64,000 bases of DNA from 20CM-4-69-16 sp035637455 (GCA_035637455.1 DASPXE010000305.1:1-64000), one strand, 5' to 3'. Shown: positions 52,291-62,075, numbered from the stretch's first letter. Made by a program: numbers and translations. The notes: a model not told the origin generated them from the letters alone.

Positions 52291-52881
52291 ATGCCACCCC
52301 GCTGCCGTCTTGTCGCGCCCACCGTTGCCGTCGCCGGGCTCGCCCTGCTCGCTGCCGCGTGTAGCGATACCACGGGACTGCCGGCAGCGGTCATCGACAA
52401 TGTGGTCGACACGGTGTCGTTGTTCGCGTTATTCGGCACGCCGATCTCGACGCCGTCCGCCTACGATCTCAACAGTCGGCTCGGCGGCGCTGCCGCGAAT
52501 GCATTGGTGCGCACTGACCAGGCGTCGGCGTTCGATTTCGCCTTCAACTTCGACTCGCTGCGACGCCCGGTGCTGCTCCCGCCCGGCGCCGTCGGGCTCG
52601 GTCAATCGTCGGGGCTGCAGCGCGCGAGCCTGCCCTTCGACGCGATCACGGTGGCGCCGACCGGCGGGTATGTGTTCGACCAGCCGCTGGTGGTGGACAC
52701 GGGGACGGTGGCGGTCGTGCGGTCGCGCCCCACCAACTGCCTGTTCGGCGTCACGGTGTTTCTGTACGCCAAGCTGCGGGTGGTCGCGATCGACACGACC
52801 GCGCGGCGCATCGACTTCCGGATTCTGGTCGACCAGAACTGCGGCTATCACGGTCTCGCGCCGGGCATACCGACTCAGTAA
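52291..52881 (+). CDS. Putative lipoprotein
   Basis: 196 residues, with the lipobox LLAAACSD (Cys about residue 25). The mature domain is beta-rich, with several FDFAFNFDSLR and GYVFDQPLVVDTGTV-type strands and a disulfide-capable Cys pair near the C-terminus (NCLFGV, NCGYHG). Not recognised. It is 3 nt upstream of serS in the same operon. Confidence 0.65.
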   Translation: MPPRCRLVAPTVAVAGLALLAAACSDTTGLPAAVIDNVVDTVSLFALFGTPISTPSAYDLNSRLGGAAANALVRTDQASAFDFAFNFDSLRRPVLLPPGAVGLGQSSGLQRASLPFDAITVAPTGGYVFDQPLVVDTGTVAVVRSRPTNCLFGVTVFLYAKLRVVAIDTTARRIDFRILVDQNCGYHGLAPGIPTQ

Positions 52882-52884
52882 TCC

Positions 52885-54171
52885 GTGATCGACCTCAAGC
52901 TGCTGCGCGCCTCGCCCGACCAGGTGCGGTCCGCGCTCGCCCGCCGCGGCGATGCGAGCGTCACGAAGCTGCTCGACGAGCTCGAAGCGCTCGACATCCG
53001 CCGCCGTGCGCTCACGGGCCAGCTCGACCAGCTGAAGGCGGAGCGCAACGAGTTCGCGAAGACCGACGCGCAGCTCGTGAAGCAGCACGGGAAGCTGTCC
53101 CCGGAAGTCGTCGAGCAGCGCCGACAGCACGGTCAGCGGATCACCGCCCTCGAGCACGAGCTGGGTAACATCGAGTCCGTGCTCGACGCGAAGGTGCTGT
53201 TCGTCCCCAACCCGCCGCTCCCCGAGGTGCCGGACGGCGATGCGCGTCACAACAAGGTGATGCGCGCGTGGGGCGAGGCGGTGCCGGCCAGCGGGCCGCC
53301 GCACTGGGAGATCGCGGAGCAGCTCGGGCTGGTGGATTTCGTCCGCGGCGCCAAGCTGGCGGGGTCGGGGTTCCCTGTCTTCGTCGGGCATGGCGCCCGG
53401 CTCGTGCGCGCGCTCATCAACTTCATGCTCGACCTGCACGCGCGCGAGCACGGCTACGTCGAGGTCGAGCCGCCGTTCCTCGTACGGCGCGAGATCATGC
53501 AAGGCACGGGGCAGCTCCCCAAGTTCGAAGCGGACGCATACCGCACCGATCCGGACGACTTGTTCCTCATCCCCACGGCGGAAGTGCCGGTTACGAACCT
53601 GCTGCGCGACGAAGTCGTGGACGGCGCGACGCTGCCGCGCGGCTACGTGGCGTACACCCCCTGCTTCCGCCGTGAGGCCGGCGCTGCGGGAAAAGACACG
53701 CGCGGGCTGCTGCGCGTGCACCAGTTCGACAAGGTGGAGCTCGTGCGGTTCAGCCGCGCGGCCGAGTCGGCGGCGGAGCACGAGCGGCTCACCGGCCACG
53801 CCGAGGAGGTGCTGCGGCGGCTCGCGCTGCCCTACCGCGTGGTGTTGCTCGCGGCGGGAGACCTGGGGTTCGCCAGCGCGAAGACGTACGATCTCGAAGT
53901 GTGGGCGCCGGGCGTGGGCGCGTGGCTCGAGTGCTCGAGTTCGAGCACGTTCACCGATTTCCAGGCGCGCCGCGCCAACATCCGCTGCCGGCCGCAGCCC
54001 GGCGGAAAGGTCGAGTTCGTCCACACCCTGAACGCCTCCGGTGTGGCACTGCCGCGGACCATCGCCGCGCTGCTCGAGACGCACCGGCAGCCAGACGGCT
54101 CCGTCGTCCTGCCCCCGGCGCTCGTTCCGTATGCGGGGACCGACCGCTTGGCTCCGGCCGGTGGCGGGTAA
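52885..54171 (+). CDS. serS: Seryl-tRNA synthetase
   Basis: Charges tRNA-Ser, including the two tRNAs at 6770 and 6958. 428 residues. N-terminal coiled-coil arm (about 30-105) for the long variable arm; class II motif 2 region CFRREAGAAGKDTRGLLRVHQ, TAEVPVTNL, and motif 3 LNASGVALPRTI. GTG start. The stop overlaps the histidine-kinase GTG by 11 nt. Confidence 0.97.
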   Translation: MIDLKLLRASPDQVRSALARRGDASVTKLLDELEALDIRRRALTGQLDQLKAERNEFAKTDAQLVKQHGKLSPEVVEQRRQHGQRITALEHELGNIESVLDAKVLFVPNPPLPEVPDGDARHNKVMRAWGEAVPASGPPHWEIAEQLGLVDFVRGAKLAGSGFPVFVGHGARLVRALINFMLDLHAREHGYVEVEPPFLVRREIMQGTGQLPKFEADAYRTDPDDLFLIPTAEVPVTNLLRDEVVDGATLPRGYVAYTPCFRREAGAAGKDTRGLLRVHQFDKVELVRFSRAAESAAEHERLTGHAEEVLRRLALPYRVVLLAAGDLGFASAKTYDLEVWAPGVGAWLECSSSSTFTDFQARRANIRCRPQPGGKVEFVHTLNASGVALPRTIAALLETHRQPDGSVVLPPALVPYAGTDRLAPAGGG

Positions 54172-55375
54172 CGCTGGACGCGCGGTGCGGTCGGCGGGGA
54201 AGGGGCCGCGCGCCGTGCTTGCCTTGGCGCTGTTCCTGGGGGGAATCACCGTCGGCTACGCGTGGGTCGTGGCCCGTCACCTGCGGGACGACGCCCGCGA
54301 CACGAGCCGGCTGTTGGGGCGCGTGTTCGCCGGCCTCAACGACCCGCGGCCCGACGCCGCGACGGACGCGCTGCTCGATCTCGCGGCCCAGGTACGCGGG
54401 CTCGGCATTCCCATCGCGGTGACCGACACTGCCGGCCGCATCAGCGCGATGGCGAACGCGCCGCTGGCGCCGAACGCCGACAGCGTCACGCAGCGCCGCT
54501 GGATCACCCAGCTCGACGCCGTGAACACCCCGATCGTCCAGCCGGGCGTCGGCACGATTCACTACGGTCCGCTCCCGGCCGCCCGCCGGTTCACCGTCCT
54601 CGCCGTGCTGGAAGGCGCCGTCTTCTTCTGCCTCGCCCTCCTGGCGGTGTGGGCGTACCGCTCGCAGGTTGCGGCGGCGCGGGACCGGCTCTGGGTGGCG
54701 ATGGCCCGCGAGTCAGCCCACCAGCTCGGCACCCCCTTGATGAGCCTCACGGGATGGATTGCCTACCTGCGGGAAAACCCGGGTACACCGGTCGGCGAGC
54801 TGGCCGATCATCTTGAGGCCGATGCGGAGCGCCTCGAGCGGGTCGCCAAGCGCTTCGAGCGGATCGGCCGGCCCGCGCGCCGTGAGCCCGTCGGCCTCGG
54901 CGCGCTCGCGGAGCGGGTGGTGAGCTACTTTCGCCCCCGCATGCCGACGCTCGCGAGCCCGGTGACGCTCACGCTCGTCGCGACCGGCCCCGGGCCCACG
55001 GCGCTCGGCGACCCGGTGCTGGTCGAGTGGGCCCTCGAGGCGGTGATCAAGAATGCCATCGATGCGCTCTCGGGACGCGGTGGACGCATCGCCGTTACCG
55101 TGGACGCGCTCGGGGCTGCCGCCCGCATGAGCGTGTACGACGATGGTCCCGGGCTGTCCCCGGAGATCCGCGGCCGCCTGTTCGAGCCGGGCGCGTCCAC
55201 CAAGGCCGGCGGCTGGGGGATCGGGCTCGCGCTCGCGCGCCGCATCGTCGAGCAGCAGCACGGCGGGCGCCTGTCCTACCATCCGGCGCCCGATGGGCCC
55301 GGCACCGTGTTTGTATTGGAGTTCCCGTTGGCGCCCTCCCCGGGGCCCGGGACCCGGGGGCCGGGACCCGTATGA
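54161..55375 (+). CDS. Sensor histidine kinase
   Basis: 404 residues. Two membrane helices (about 20-40, and VLEGAVFFCLALLAVWAYRS at about 148-167) frame a small periplasmic PAS-like segment. HisKA-type H box ESAHQLGTPL, N box NAIDALSG, G1 DDGPGLSPE and G2 GWGIGLALARRIV are all intact. Start GTG at 54161 overlapping the serS stop; a later GTG at 54185 is possible. The C-terminus is a short Gly/Pro tail from a GGGACCCGG repeat. No adjacent response regulator; the orphan receiver at 51406 is a candidate partner. Confidence 0.88.
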   Translation: MAGNAGRAVRSAGKGPRAVLALALFLGGITVGYAWVVARHLRDDARDTSRLLGRVFAGLNDPRPDAATDALLDLAAQVRGLGIPIAVTDTAGRISAMANAPLAPNADSVTQRRWITQLDAVNTPIVQPGVGTIHYGPLPAARRFTVLAVLEGAVFFCLALLAVWAYRSQVAAARDRLWVAMARESAHQLGTPLMSLTGWIAYLRENPGTPVGELADHLEADAERLERVAKRFERIGRPARREPVGLGALAERVVSYFRPRMPTLASPVTLTLVATGPGPTALGDPVLVEWALEAVIKNAIDALSGRGGRIAVTVDALGAAARMSVYDDGPGLSPEIRGRLFEPGASTKAGGWGIGLALARRIVEQQHGGRLSYHPAPDGPGTVFVLEFPLAPSPGPGTRGPGPV

Positions 55376-57627
55376 GCCTCCCGCTCAACCCCGCGCAAGA
55401 CGCCGCCGTGCGACACGCGGGCGGCCCGCTGCTCGTGCTGGCGGGCGCGGGCTCCGGCAAGACGCGCGTCCTCACCGCGCGGATCGCCTACCTGATCCAG
55501 GAGCGGGGCGTCGCCCCGCAGAAGATCTTCGCCGTGACCTTCACGAACAGAGCGGCCGGCGAGATGCGCTCCCGCGTGGCGGCCCTGCTTGGCGCGGATC
55601 CGAAGGGGCTGTGGATCGGCACCTTCCATTCGCTCTCGGCCCGGCTGCTGCGGCGCGAAGCGGCGCACCTCGGGTTCGGGCCGAACTTCACCATCTACGA
55701 CCAGGACGACTCCGAATCTTTCATCAAGCGCCTGCTGGAGCAGCAGGGGCTATCGCCCAAGGCGAACCCCCCGCGCGCGATCCACGCCGTGATCTCGAGC
55801 GCCAAGAACCGCATGCTGCTCGCCGAGGAGCTCGGCGCCCAGGCCGAAAGCCCCCTCGAGCGCGTCGCCGCCCAGATCTACGCGGTGCTCGGACCGGCGC
55901 TCCGGCAGGCGAACGCCATGGACTTCGACGACCTGCTCCTCCACCCGCTCGCCCTGTTCCGGGAGCACCCGGAGCGACTCGCCTACTGGCAGCAGCGGTT
56001 CGAGCACGTGCTGGTGGACGAGTTTCAGGACACGAACGCGGCGCAGTATCGCCTGGTGAAGCTGCTCGCCGCCCGGCATACGAACCTCTGCGTGGTGGGT
56101 GACGACGACCAGGCGATCTACGGCTGGCGCGGGGCCGACGTGCGTCACATGCTGTCGTTCCAACAGGACTTCCTGGACGCGACCCTGATCAAGCTCGAGC
56201 AGAACTACCGCTCCACGCAGGTGATCCTCGACGCCGCCAACGGAGTGATTGCCGAAAACGCGCGCCGGCTCGGCAAGACGCTGTTCACCGCGACACCAGG
56301 CGGGGAGCCCGTCACGCTGCTGACGGCGGCGGACGAGCGCGACGAGGCGGAGTGGCTCGCAGGGGAGCTGTCACGGCGCGCGGCCGAGGCGGACGTCCCA
56401 TACGAAGGCATGGCCATCCTGTACCGCACCAACGCGCAGTCCCGCCCGCTGGAGGAGGCGTTCCGGTTCCGGGGGATTCCCTACCGGCTGGTTGGGGCGG
56501 TGAGCTTCTACGAGCGGCGCGAGGTGAAGGACGTCCTCGCCTACCTGCGTTTGATCGCGAACGCTGCGGACGACGAGGCGTTCGTGCGGGTGGTCAACGT
56601 GCCGCGGCGCGGGATCGGTGACGCCTCGCTCTCTCAACTGCTGCGGATGGCCGCCCAGTGGGGGAAGCCGCTGCTCGAAACGGCGCGTGCGGCCGACCGC
56701 GTCGCGGACCTCCGGCCCAATGTGCGGGAGGCGTTCCTGGCGCTCGCCCGGCTGATCGACGACCTCCGGGCGCGCTACGGGGACGCCGACCCCGCCACGG
56801 TGCTCGAACGGTTGATCGCGGCCGTGGGGTACGGGCAGTACCTCGCCGACGAAGGACCGGAGGGGATCGAGCGGCTCGAGAACGTGCAGGAGCTCATCGC
56901 CGGGGCGGCGGCGTGGGCGGAGACGGCGGCCGACGAGGGGGATGAGGCTGGGGATGAGGCCGGGGAAGGGCGTAGCAGGGAGGGGGCGTCGCTGATCGAG
57001 CGCTATCTCACTCAGGCCGCCCTCGTGACGTCCGCCGATCAGGGGACCGGCGATCCGACGGGTGTGACCCTCATGACGGTCCACATGGCTAAGGGACTCG
57101 AGTGGCCTGTGGTGACGCTCGCGGGTCTCGAGGACGGGCTGTTCCCCTTGGCGCGGGCGGCGGGGGAGCCGGGGGGGCTCGAGGAGGAGCGTCGGCTGTG
57201 CTACGTGGGGCTCACGCGTGCGCGCGAAAAACTGTATCTCTCATGGGCGCGCACGCGGTACCGGAACGGGCGGCTCGAGCTGTCGGAATCGTCCCGCTTC
57301 CTCGAAGCGTTGCCACCGGCGGTCGTGGAAGAGCGGAGCACGACGCCGCTGTGGGACCGAGCGCTGCGCTCGTCCGGCGGCAGCACGCGCCGTGGGGCCC
57401 ACGCGCCCGTCGAGGTGGACTGGATCGAGGACGCGCCGCAGGACGCGCCCCGCTACGTCGCCGGCGAACGGGTGCGCCACCGGAAGTTCGGCAGCGGGGT
57501 CGTCCGCGCCGTCTCCGGCTCGGGCCGCGATTTGAAAGTCATGGTGGAATTCGACGATCAAGCGATCGGAGCCAAGCAGCTGCTCGTGGCCTATGCGGGC
57601 CTTGAGCGCGAGTGGGAGAGCGCATGA
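55372..57627 (+). CDS. pcrA: UvrD/PcrA-type DNA helicase
   Basis: SF1 3'-5' helicase, 751 residues. Seen: Q-motif LNPAQDAAV, Walker A AGAGSGKT, Walker B DEFQDTN, GDDDQAIYGWRGAD, and TVHMAKGLEWPVV. The C-terminus (VRHRKFGSGVV to the end) is a PcrA/UvrD-type Tudor-like RNA-polymerase-interacting domain. It has a Gly/Glu-rich low-complexity insert (GDEAGDEAGEG) in the 2B region. ATG overlaps the kinase stop; its stop overlaps gatC. Confidence 0.94.
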   Translation: MSLPLNPAQDAAVRHAGGPLLVLAGAGSGKTRVLTARIAYLIQERGVAPQKIFAVTFTNRAAGEMRSRVAALLGADPKGLWIGTFHSLSARLLRREAAHLGFGPNFTIYDQDDSESFIKRLLEQQGLSPKANPPRAIHAVISSAKNRMLLAEELGAQAESPLERVAAQIYAVLGPALRQANAMDFDDLLLHPLALFREHPERLAYWQQRFEHVLVDEFQDTNAAQYRLVKLLAARHTNLCVVGDDDQAIYGWRGADVRHMLSFQQDFLDATLIKLEQNYRSTQVILDAANGVIAENARRLGKTLFTATPGGEPVTLLTAADERDEAEWLAGELSRRAAEADVPYEGMAILYRTNAQSRPLEEAFRFRGIPYRLVGAVSFYERREVKDVLAYLRLIANAADDEAFVRVVNVPRRGIGDASLSQLLRMAAQWGKPLLETARAADRVADLRPNVREAFLALARLIDDLRARYGDADPATVLERLIAAVGYGQYLADEGPEGIERLENVQELIAGAAAWAETAADEGDEAGDEAGEGRSREGASLIERYLTQAALVTSADQGTGDPTGVTLMTVHMAKGLEWPVVTLAGLEDGLFPLARAAGEPGGLEEERRLCYVGLTRAREKLYLSWARTRYRNGRLELSESSRFLEALPPAVVEERSTTPLWDRALRSSGGSTRRGAHAPVEVDWIEDAPQDAPRYVAGERVRHRKFGSGVVRAVSGSGRDLKVMVEFDDQAIGAKQLLVAYAGLEREWESA

Positions 57628-57926
57628 GCGTCACGCACGAGGAAGTGTTGAAGATCGCGCAGCTGGCGGAGCTCGACGTGGACGAGACGACGCTTCCGGT
57701 CCTCACCGAGCAGATGTCGCGGATCCTCGAGTTCGTGGCCCAGATCGGCGCCGTGCCGGCAAGCGAGAGCGCCAAGCCGTTCGTGCCGGGCCCCGATGCG
57801 GTGCGGTTCCGCCCCGACGAGGTCAAGCCGTGGCCGCTGGCGTTTGGACCCGACAAGCTGGCGCCGGCATTCCGGGGTGGATTTTTTCTGGTGCCGAAGT
57901 TGGGCCAATTCGAGGAAGAGGGATGA
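57624..57926 (+). CDS. gatC: Asp/Glu-tRNA(Asn/Gln) amidotransferase subunit C
   Basis: 100 residues, small subunit that stabilises GatA-GatB. Seen: VTHEEVLKIAQLAELDVDE and a conserved extended C-terminus (RPDEVKPW). ATGA overlaps with uvrD and gatA. Confidence 0.94.
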   Translation: MSVTHEEVLKIAQLAELDVDETTLPVLTEQMSRILEFVAQIGAVPASESAKPFVPGPDAVRFRPDEVKPWPLAFGPDKLAPAFRGGFFLVPKLGQFEEEG

Positions 57927-59311
57927 GCGATCCCGGCGAGGCGCTCGCGAACGCCAAGGCGGCGGCCGACCGGATCGTCAAGGCCAAGCGCCTCAACGCC
58001 TGTCTCACGCCGCCGAAGGAGCTGCGGCAATCCCTCCAGAAGCAGGCCCAGGCCGCGCATCCGTCCGGTGTGCTGTACGGGATGCCGGTCGCGGTCAAGG
58101 ACAATATCTGCACCCTCGAGTTCACCACCACCTGCGGGTCGAAGATCCTCGCGGGCTACCGCTCGCCGTACGAGGCGACGGCGGTGGCGAAGCTCAAGGC
58201 CGCGGGCGCGCTGGTGGCCGGCAAGACGAACTGCGACGAGTTCGGGATGGGATCCTCCACCGAGCACTCGGCGTACGGCCGGGCGCTCCACCCCTTCGAC
58301 AAGACACGCGTGCCGGGCGGCTCGTCGGGCGGCTCGGCGGCGCTGGTGGCCGCGGGCGCCGTGCCCGCGGGACTGGGGTCGGAGACCGGCGGCTCGGTGC
58401 GCCAGCCCGCGTCGTTCTGCGGTATCGTGGGCATCAAGCCGACGTACGGCCGGGTGTCCCGCTACGGGCTCGTGGCCTTCGGCTCCTCGCTCGATCAGAT
58501 CGGCGTGTTCGGGCGGAGTGTCCACGACGCCGCCCGCGTGCTGTCGGTGATCAGCGGGCGGGACCCCCGGGACTCGACCTGCGAGGCACGCGACCCGTTG
58601 CGCCTCCCCACCGTTCCCGAGTCGCTGCAAGGGTTCGTAATCGGGATCCCGAAGGAGTACTTCCCACCGGACTTGGATCCCGCCGTGCGGCGCGCCTGCG
58701 ACCGGGCGATCCGGGTGCTGAAGGAGCTGGGGGCCGCGGTGCGCGAGGTGTCGTTGCCGCACACGCAGTACGCCGTGCCGACGTATTACATCATCGCCCC
58801 GGCCGAGGCGTCGTCGAACCTGGCGCGCTACGACGGCGCGCGCTACGGACCGCGCTACGACGGCGCGCTCGACGTGCGGACGCTGTACCGCACCACTCGG
58901 GGGCAGGGGTTCGGACCCGAGGTGCGCCGGCGCATCCTGGTCGGGACGTACGTGCTGTCGTCGGGCTACTACGACGCGTATTACCGGCAGGCGCAGCAGA
59001 TGCGCGCTCTGATCGCCCAGGACTTCCGCAACGTGTTCGACCGCGGCGTGGACCTGCTGTTCACGCCGACCACGCCCACCCCGGCGTTCAAGGCGGGCGA
59101 GAAGCTCGCCGACCCGGTCGCGATGTACCTATCGGACATCTTCGTCGTGACGGCCAACCTCGCCGGCCTGCCGGCGATGTCGCTGCCCATCGGGCGGATC
59201 AAGGGGCTCCCGATCGGGGGCCAGCTCATCGGCCAGGCGTTCCTCGAGGACGAGATGATCGAGGCGGCGTACGCGCTCGAGCGGATGGTGCCCGGGACGG
59301 AGGACGCGTGA
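57923..59311 (+). CDS. gatA: Asp/Glu-tRNA(Asn/Gln) amidotransferase subunit A
   Basis: 462 residues, amidase-signature enzyme that frees ammonia from Gln for transamidation. Ser-cis-Ser-Lys triad seen: Lys in VAVKDNI, Ser in GGSSGGSAA, and Ser in GSETGGSVRQPA. The C-terminus (LPAMSLPIGRIKGLPIGGQL) is typical. ATG overlaps gatC stop; TGA overlaps gatB GTG. It indicates that Gln-tRNA, Asn-tRNA or both are made indirectly. Confidence 0.97.
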   Translation: MSDPGEALANAKAAADRIVKAKRLNACLTPPKELRQSLQKQAQAAHPSGVLYGMPVAVKDNICTLEFTTTCGSKILAGYRSPYEATAVAKLKAAGALVAGKTNCDEFGMGSSTEHSAYGRALHPFDKTRVPGGSSGGSAALVAAGAVPAGLGSETGGSVRQPASFCGIVGIKPTYGRVSRYGLVAFGSSLDQIGVFGRSVHDAARVLSVISGRDPRDSTCEARDPLRLPTVPESLQGFVIGIPKEYFPPDLDPAVRRACDRAIRVLKELGAAVREVSLPHTQYAVPTYYIIAPAEASSNLARYDGARYGPRYDGALDVRTLYRTTRGQGFGPEVRRRILVGTYVLSSGYYDAYYRQAQQMRALIAQDFRNVFDRGVDLLFTPTTPTPAFKAGEKLADPVAMYLSDIFVVTANLAGLPAMSLPIGRIKGLPIGGQLIGQAFLEDEMIEAAYALERMVPGTEDA

Positions 59312-60744
59312 CCGCAGGAGGCGGCTGGGAAACGGTCATCGGCCTCGAGACGCACGTTCAGCTGCGGACCGCGTCGAAGATGTTCTGCGGCTGCTCCGCC
59401 GCGTTCGGCGCGCCGCCCAACAGCAACGTGTGCCCGGTGTGTCTGGGGCTGCCGGGCGCGCTGCCGGTGCCGAACGAGCAGGCCCTGAAGCTCGCGGTGC
59501 GCGCGGCGCTCGCCCTCGGCTGCACGCTGCACCCCAAGAGCGTCTTCGCCCGCAAGAACTACTTCTATCCCGATCTGCCGAAGGGTTACCAGATCTCGCA
59601 GTTCGAGCAGCCACTCGCCACCGACGGTGCGCTGTCCTATTTGTCACCCGAGCGGGGGCTCACGACCGCCACGATCGTGCGGCTCCACGTGGAAGAGGAC
59701 GCTGGGAAGTCTTTGCACGACCGCTTCCCGAAGCAAACGGCGATCGATTTAAACCGCTGCGGTGTGCCGCTGATCGAGATCGTCACCGGCCCCGACTTCC
59801 GCTCGCCTCAGGAGGCGCGGCGCTATCTCCAGACCCTGAAGCAGGTGCTCGAGTATGCTGGGATCTCCGACTGTGACATGGAGAAGGGAAGCCTGCGCGT
59901 GGACGCGAACGTCTCCGTGCGGCGCACCGGCGCGGCGGCGCTCGGCACCAAGACCGAGGTGAAGAACATCAATTCGTTCGCCTACGTCGAGAAGGCGCTG
60001 TCGGTCGAGCGCGACCGCCAGATCGCGCTGCTCGAAGGCGGCGGCACGGTCGCGCAGCAGACGCTGCTGTACGACTCGAAGACGAGCAGCGTGCGTCCGC
60101 AGCGCAACAAAGAAGAAAGCCACGACTACCGCTACTTCCCAGACCCCGACCTGCCGCCGCTCGTCCTCACCGAGGAGTTCGTGGCCCAGCAGCAAGCCCA
60201 GCTCCCCGAGCTGCCGGCCAAGAAGCGCGAGCGCTTCATGACCCAGTACGCGCTGGGCGTGGCCGACGCGGACGTGCTTACCGGCGATCGGGCCGTGGCC
60301 GACTACTACGAGGCGGTGGTGCACGCCGGGGCGGACACTAAGCTCGCGGCGAACTGGGTGATCAATGAAGTGCTGGGGGACGCGAAGACACACCAGGAGC
60401 AGCTGCGGGTACCGCCCGGCGCGCTGGCGCAGCTCATCGGACTGGTGCGCGGCAGCACGCTGAGCCAGCAGGCCGCCAAACGCGTGTTCGCCGAGGTGGC
60501 CGAGCGGGGCGGGGAGCCGCGCAACGTCGCGGAGGCACTCGGGGTCGTCCAGGTCGCGGACAGCGGAGTCGTCGCGAACTGGGTAAGCGAGGTGCTCGGC
60601 GCGCACCCGCAGGAGGTCATACGCTACAAGAGCGGCGACACGAAGCTGATACAGTTTTTCGTGGGTCAGGTGATGAAGCTGTCGCGCGGGAAGGCGGATC
60701 CGAAGCTCGCGCAGCGAGTCCTGGAAGAAAAGCTAGCCGCCTGA
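59308..60744 (+). CDS. gatB: Asp/Glu-tRNA(Asn/Gln) amidotransferase subunit B
   Basis: 478 residues; kinase-like subunit that activates the tRNA-bound Glu/Asp and holds the tRNA. Seen: VIGLETHVQLRTASKMFCGC with zinc Cys residues, NVCPVCLGLPGALP, RKNYFYPDLPKGYQISQFEQP (in part), and the C-terminal YqeY-like helical tail domain. GTG start overlapping gatA. The 3' end overlaps the convergent gene by 12 nt. Confidence 0.96.
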   Translation: MTAGGGWETVIGLETHVQLRTASKMFCGCSAAFGAPPNSNVCPVCLGLPGALPVPNEQALKLAVRAALALGCTLHPKSVFARKNYFYPDLPKGYQISQFEQPLATDGALSYLSPERGLTTATIVRLHVEEDAGKSLHDRFPKQTAIDLNRCGVPLIEIVTGPDFRSPQEARRYLQTLKQVLEYAGISDCDMEKGSLRVDANVSVRRTGAAALGTKTEVKNINSFAYVEKALSVERDRQIALLEGGGTVAQQTLLYDSKTSSVRPQRNKEESHDYRYFPDPDLPPLVLTEEFVAQQQAQLPELPAKKRERFMTQYALGVADADVLTGDRAVADYYEAVVHAGADTKLAANWVINEVLGDAKTHQEQLRVPPGALAQLIGLVRGSTLSQQAAKRVFAEVAERGGEPRNVAEALGVVQVADSGVVANWVSEVLGAHPQEVIRYKSGDTKLIQFFVGQVMKLSRGKADPKLAQRVLEEKLAA

Positions 60745-61701
60745 GCGGTCGCGCCACGGTCGCTGCGCTTGCGACGCCCGCCAGTACTCGAGTGCCGGTG
60801 CGGGCAGCCCGAAGTGCTCCTCCGCCGTCTGCTCCATGCGCTCCGGATCCTCGCGGCCGCCTTCGTGCAGCGCCTGGCGGCGCATCTGCTTGGCGAGCCG
60901 GAGCGCCTTGTCGCCCGCCGGGTCCAGGCGGCGCGCCGCCGCGTCATCCTCGCCGAGCATTTCCATGAGGTACTCGAACGCCACCGCCATGTGGCGCTCG
61001 ACGTCGGCGTCGGGGAGGTCCCACCGGGTGTTCTCGAGGATCATCTGAAACGCCCACCGCCAGCTTTCGCTCTCCGTCAGGTGCACCATCCCGCGGAACA
61101 AGCGGCGACTGGTCCCGACACTGAACAGCGTGGGCGAGATGATCGTATCGAGGTGCGTGTCGCTCGGCGTGTGATCCTGGAGGATCAGCCCCTTCGCTTC
61201 CTTGGCGTAGGCGTCGCCCAGATGCGTCTCGAACCGGCTCTCCCAGTAGCTGTGGCCCAGTGCCGCCGTGCTCGAGGTGAGGACCAGCTGGCGGGGCACG
61301 AAGAAGTTGTGGGCGACGGTGTCCGCCGCGAGGTGGGAGAGATAGCCGAGTCCGAACGAGCGCAGCGGGTCGGTGGGGGCGAGGTCGAAGATCTCCTGGC
61401 CCACGTGCCAGGCATGGCAGTGCCGGCCCACCGGCGCGTACTTCTTGGCGAGGGATGTGTCGGCGGCGATGTTGCCGTACAGGTAGTCGAAGGGGAACGC
61501 CCGCAGCAGGTCGGCGACGGCGGTCGGGAGCTGGTGCAAGTTCGCCAGCACCGACTCGCCGAGGTAGACGTGCGTGCCCGGAGTCCAGGCGTGGGCGACC
61601 GCGGGGAGCAGCACGATGCCGGCGAGCGCTGCCGCCGTCGCCGCCACCAGCTGCCCCGCCTTCAGTGCTTCCTCCGGCGCTTGAGCGCGCGCCGCCCCCA
61701 C
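60733..61701 (-). CDS. Zinc-dependent phospholipase-C-like protein
   Basis: 322 residues. N-terminal membrane/signal helix (LVAATAAALAGIVLLPAVAHA), then a helical domain with AWTPGTHVYLGE, NIAADTSLAKKYAP, HCHAWHVGQ, LGYLSHLAADTVAHNFFVP; the His/Asp spacing matches the zinc-binding pattern of phospholipase C/S1-P1-type folds. Substrate unknown; phospholipid or nucleotide phosphodiester are options. GTG start overlapping the upstream gene by 40 nt. Its 3' end overlaps gatB. Confidence 0.72.
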   Translation of the reverse strand: MGAARAQAPEEALKAGQLVAATAAALAGIVLLPAVAHAWTPGTHVYLGESVLANLHQLPTAVADLLRAFPFDYLYGNIAADTSLAKKYAPVGRHCHAWHVGQEIFDLAPTDPLRSFGLGYLSHLAADTVAHNFFVPRQLVLTSSTAALGHSYWESRFETHLGDAYAKEAKGLILQDHTPSDTHLDTIISPTLFSVGTSRRLFRGMVHLTESESWRWAFQMILENTRWDLPDADVERHMAVAFEYLMEMLGEDDAAARRLDPAGDKALRLAKQMRRQALHEGGREDPERMEQTAEEHFGLPAPALEYWRASQAQRPWRDRSGG

Positions 61702-62075
61702 TCGAGCACCGACAGGCCGCGCTGCACGTTGCGGAGCGTGGCCGCCACGTCGAGCGCCGTCGTCTCGACCTCCTCGTGCACCACCTCGAACAGCGCGTCC
61801 AGGTCGGCGAGGCGTGCCTCGGCCGCGTCCGCCGCCTTCACGATCCGGCCGCGCAGGTCGCGCGACGTGCCGACCAGGCTCTCCGCCTCCGTCCGGATCG
61901 TGGCCACGAGCTGTCTCAGGTCGGTCACGGCGGGCCCGGCGAGGTGCTCGAGGATGCGCAAGAAGGTGCGTAACGCGAGCACCGCCACCACGGAGGACAG
62001 CGCGATCGCGATCGCCGCCAGCGCCAGGATCGCCAAGGAAATCCCCGTCACCACCGCCACCCAGGAAGGAATCAT
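61662..62075 (-). CDS. DUF948-like membrane-anchored coiled-coil protein
   Basis: 137 residues. One N-terminal membrane helix (about 8-35, rich in Ala/Ile/Val), then a long helical segment (about 45-120) with the pattern of coiled-coil proteins. The pattern resembles DUF948-type proteins (YtxG-like). It ends with a very basic tail (RRALKRRRKH). ATG overlaps the exchanger stop. Function unknown. Confidence 0.65.
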   Translation of the reverse strand: MIPSWVAVVTGISLAILALAAIAIALSSVVAVLALRTFLRILEHLAGPAVTDLRQLVATIRTEAESLVGTSRDLRGRIVKAADAAEARLADLDALFEVVHEEVETTALDVAATLRNVQRGLSVLEWGRRALKRRRKH

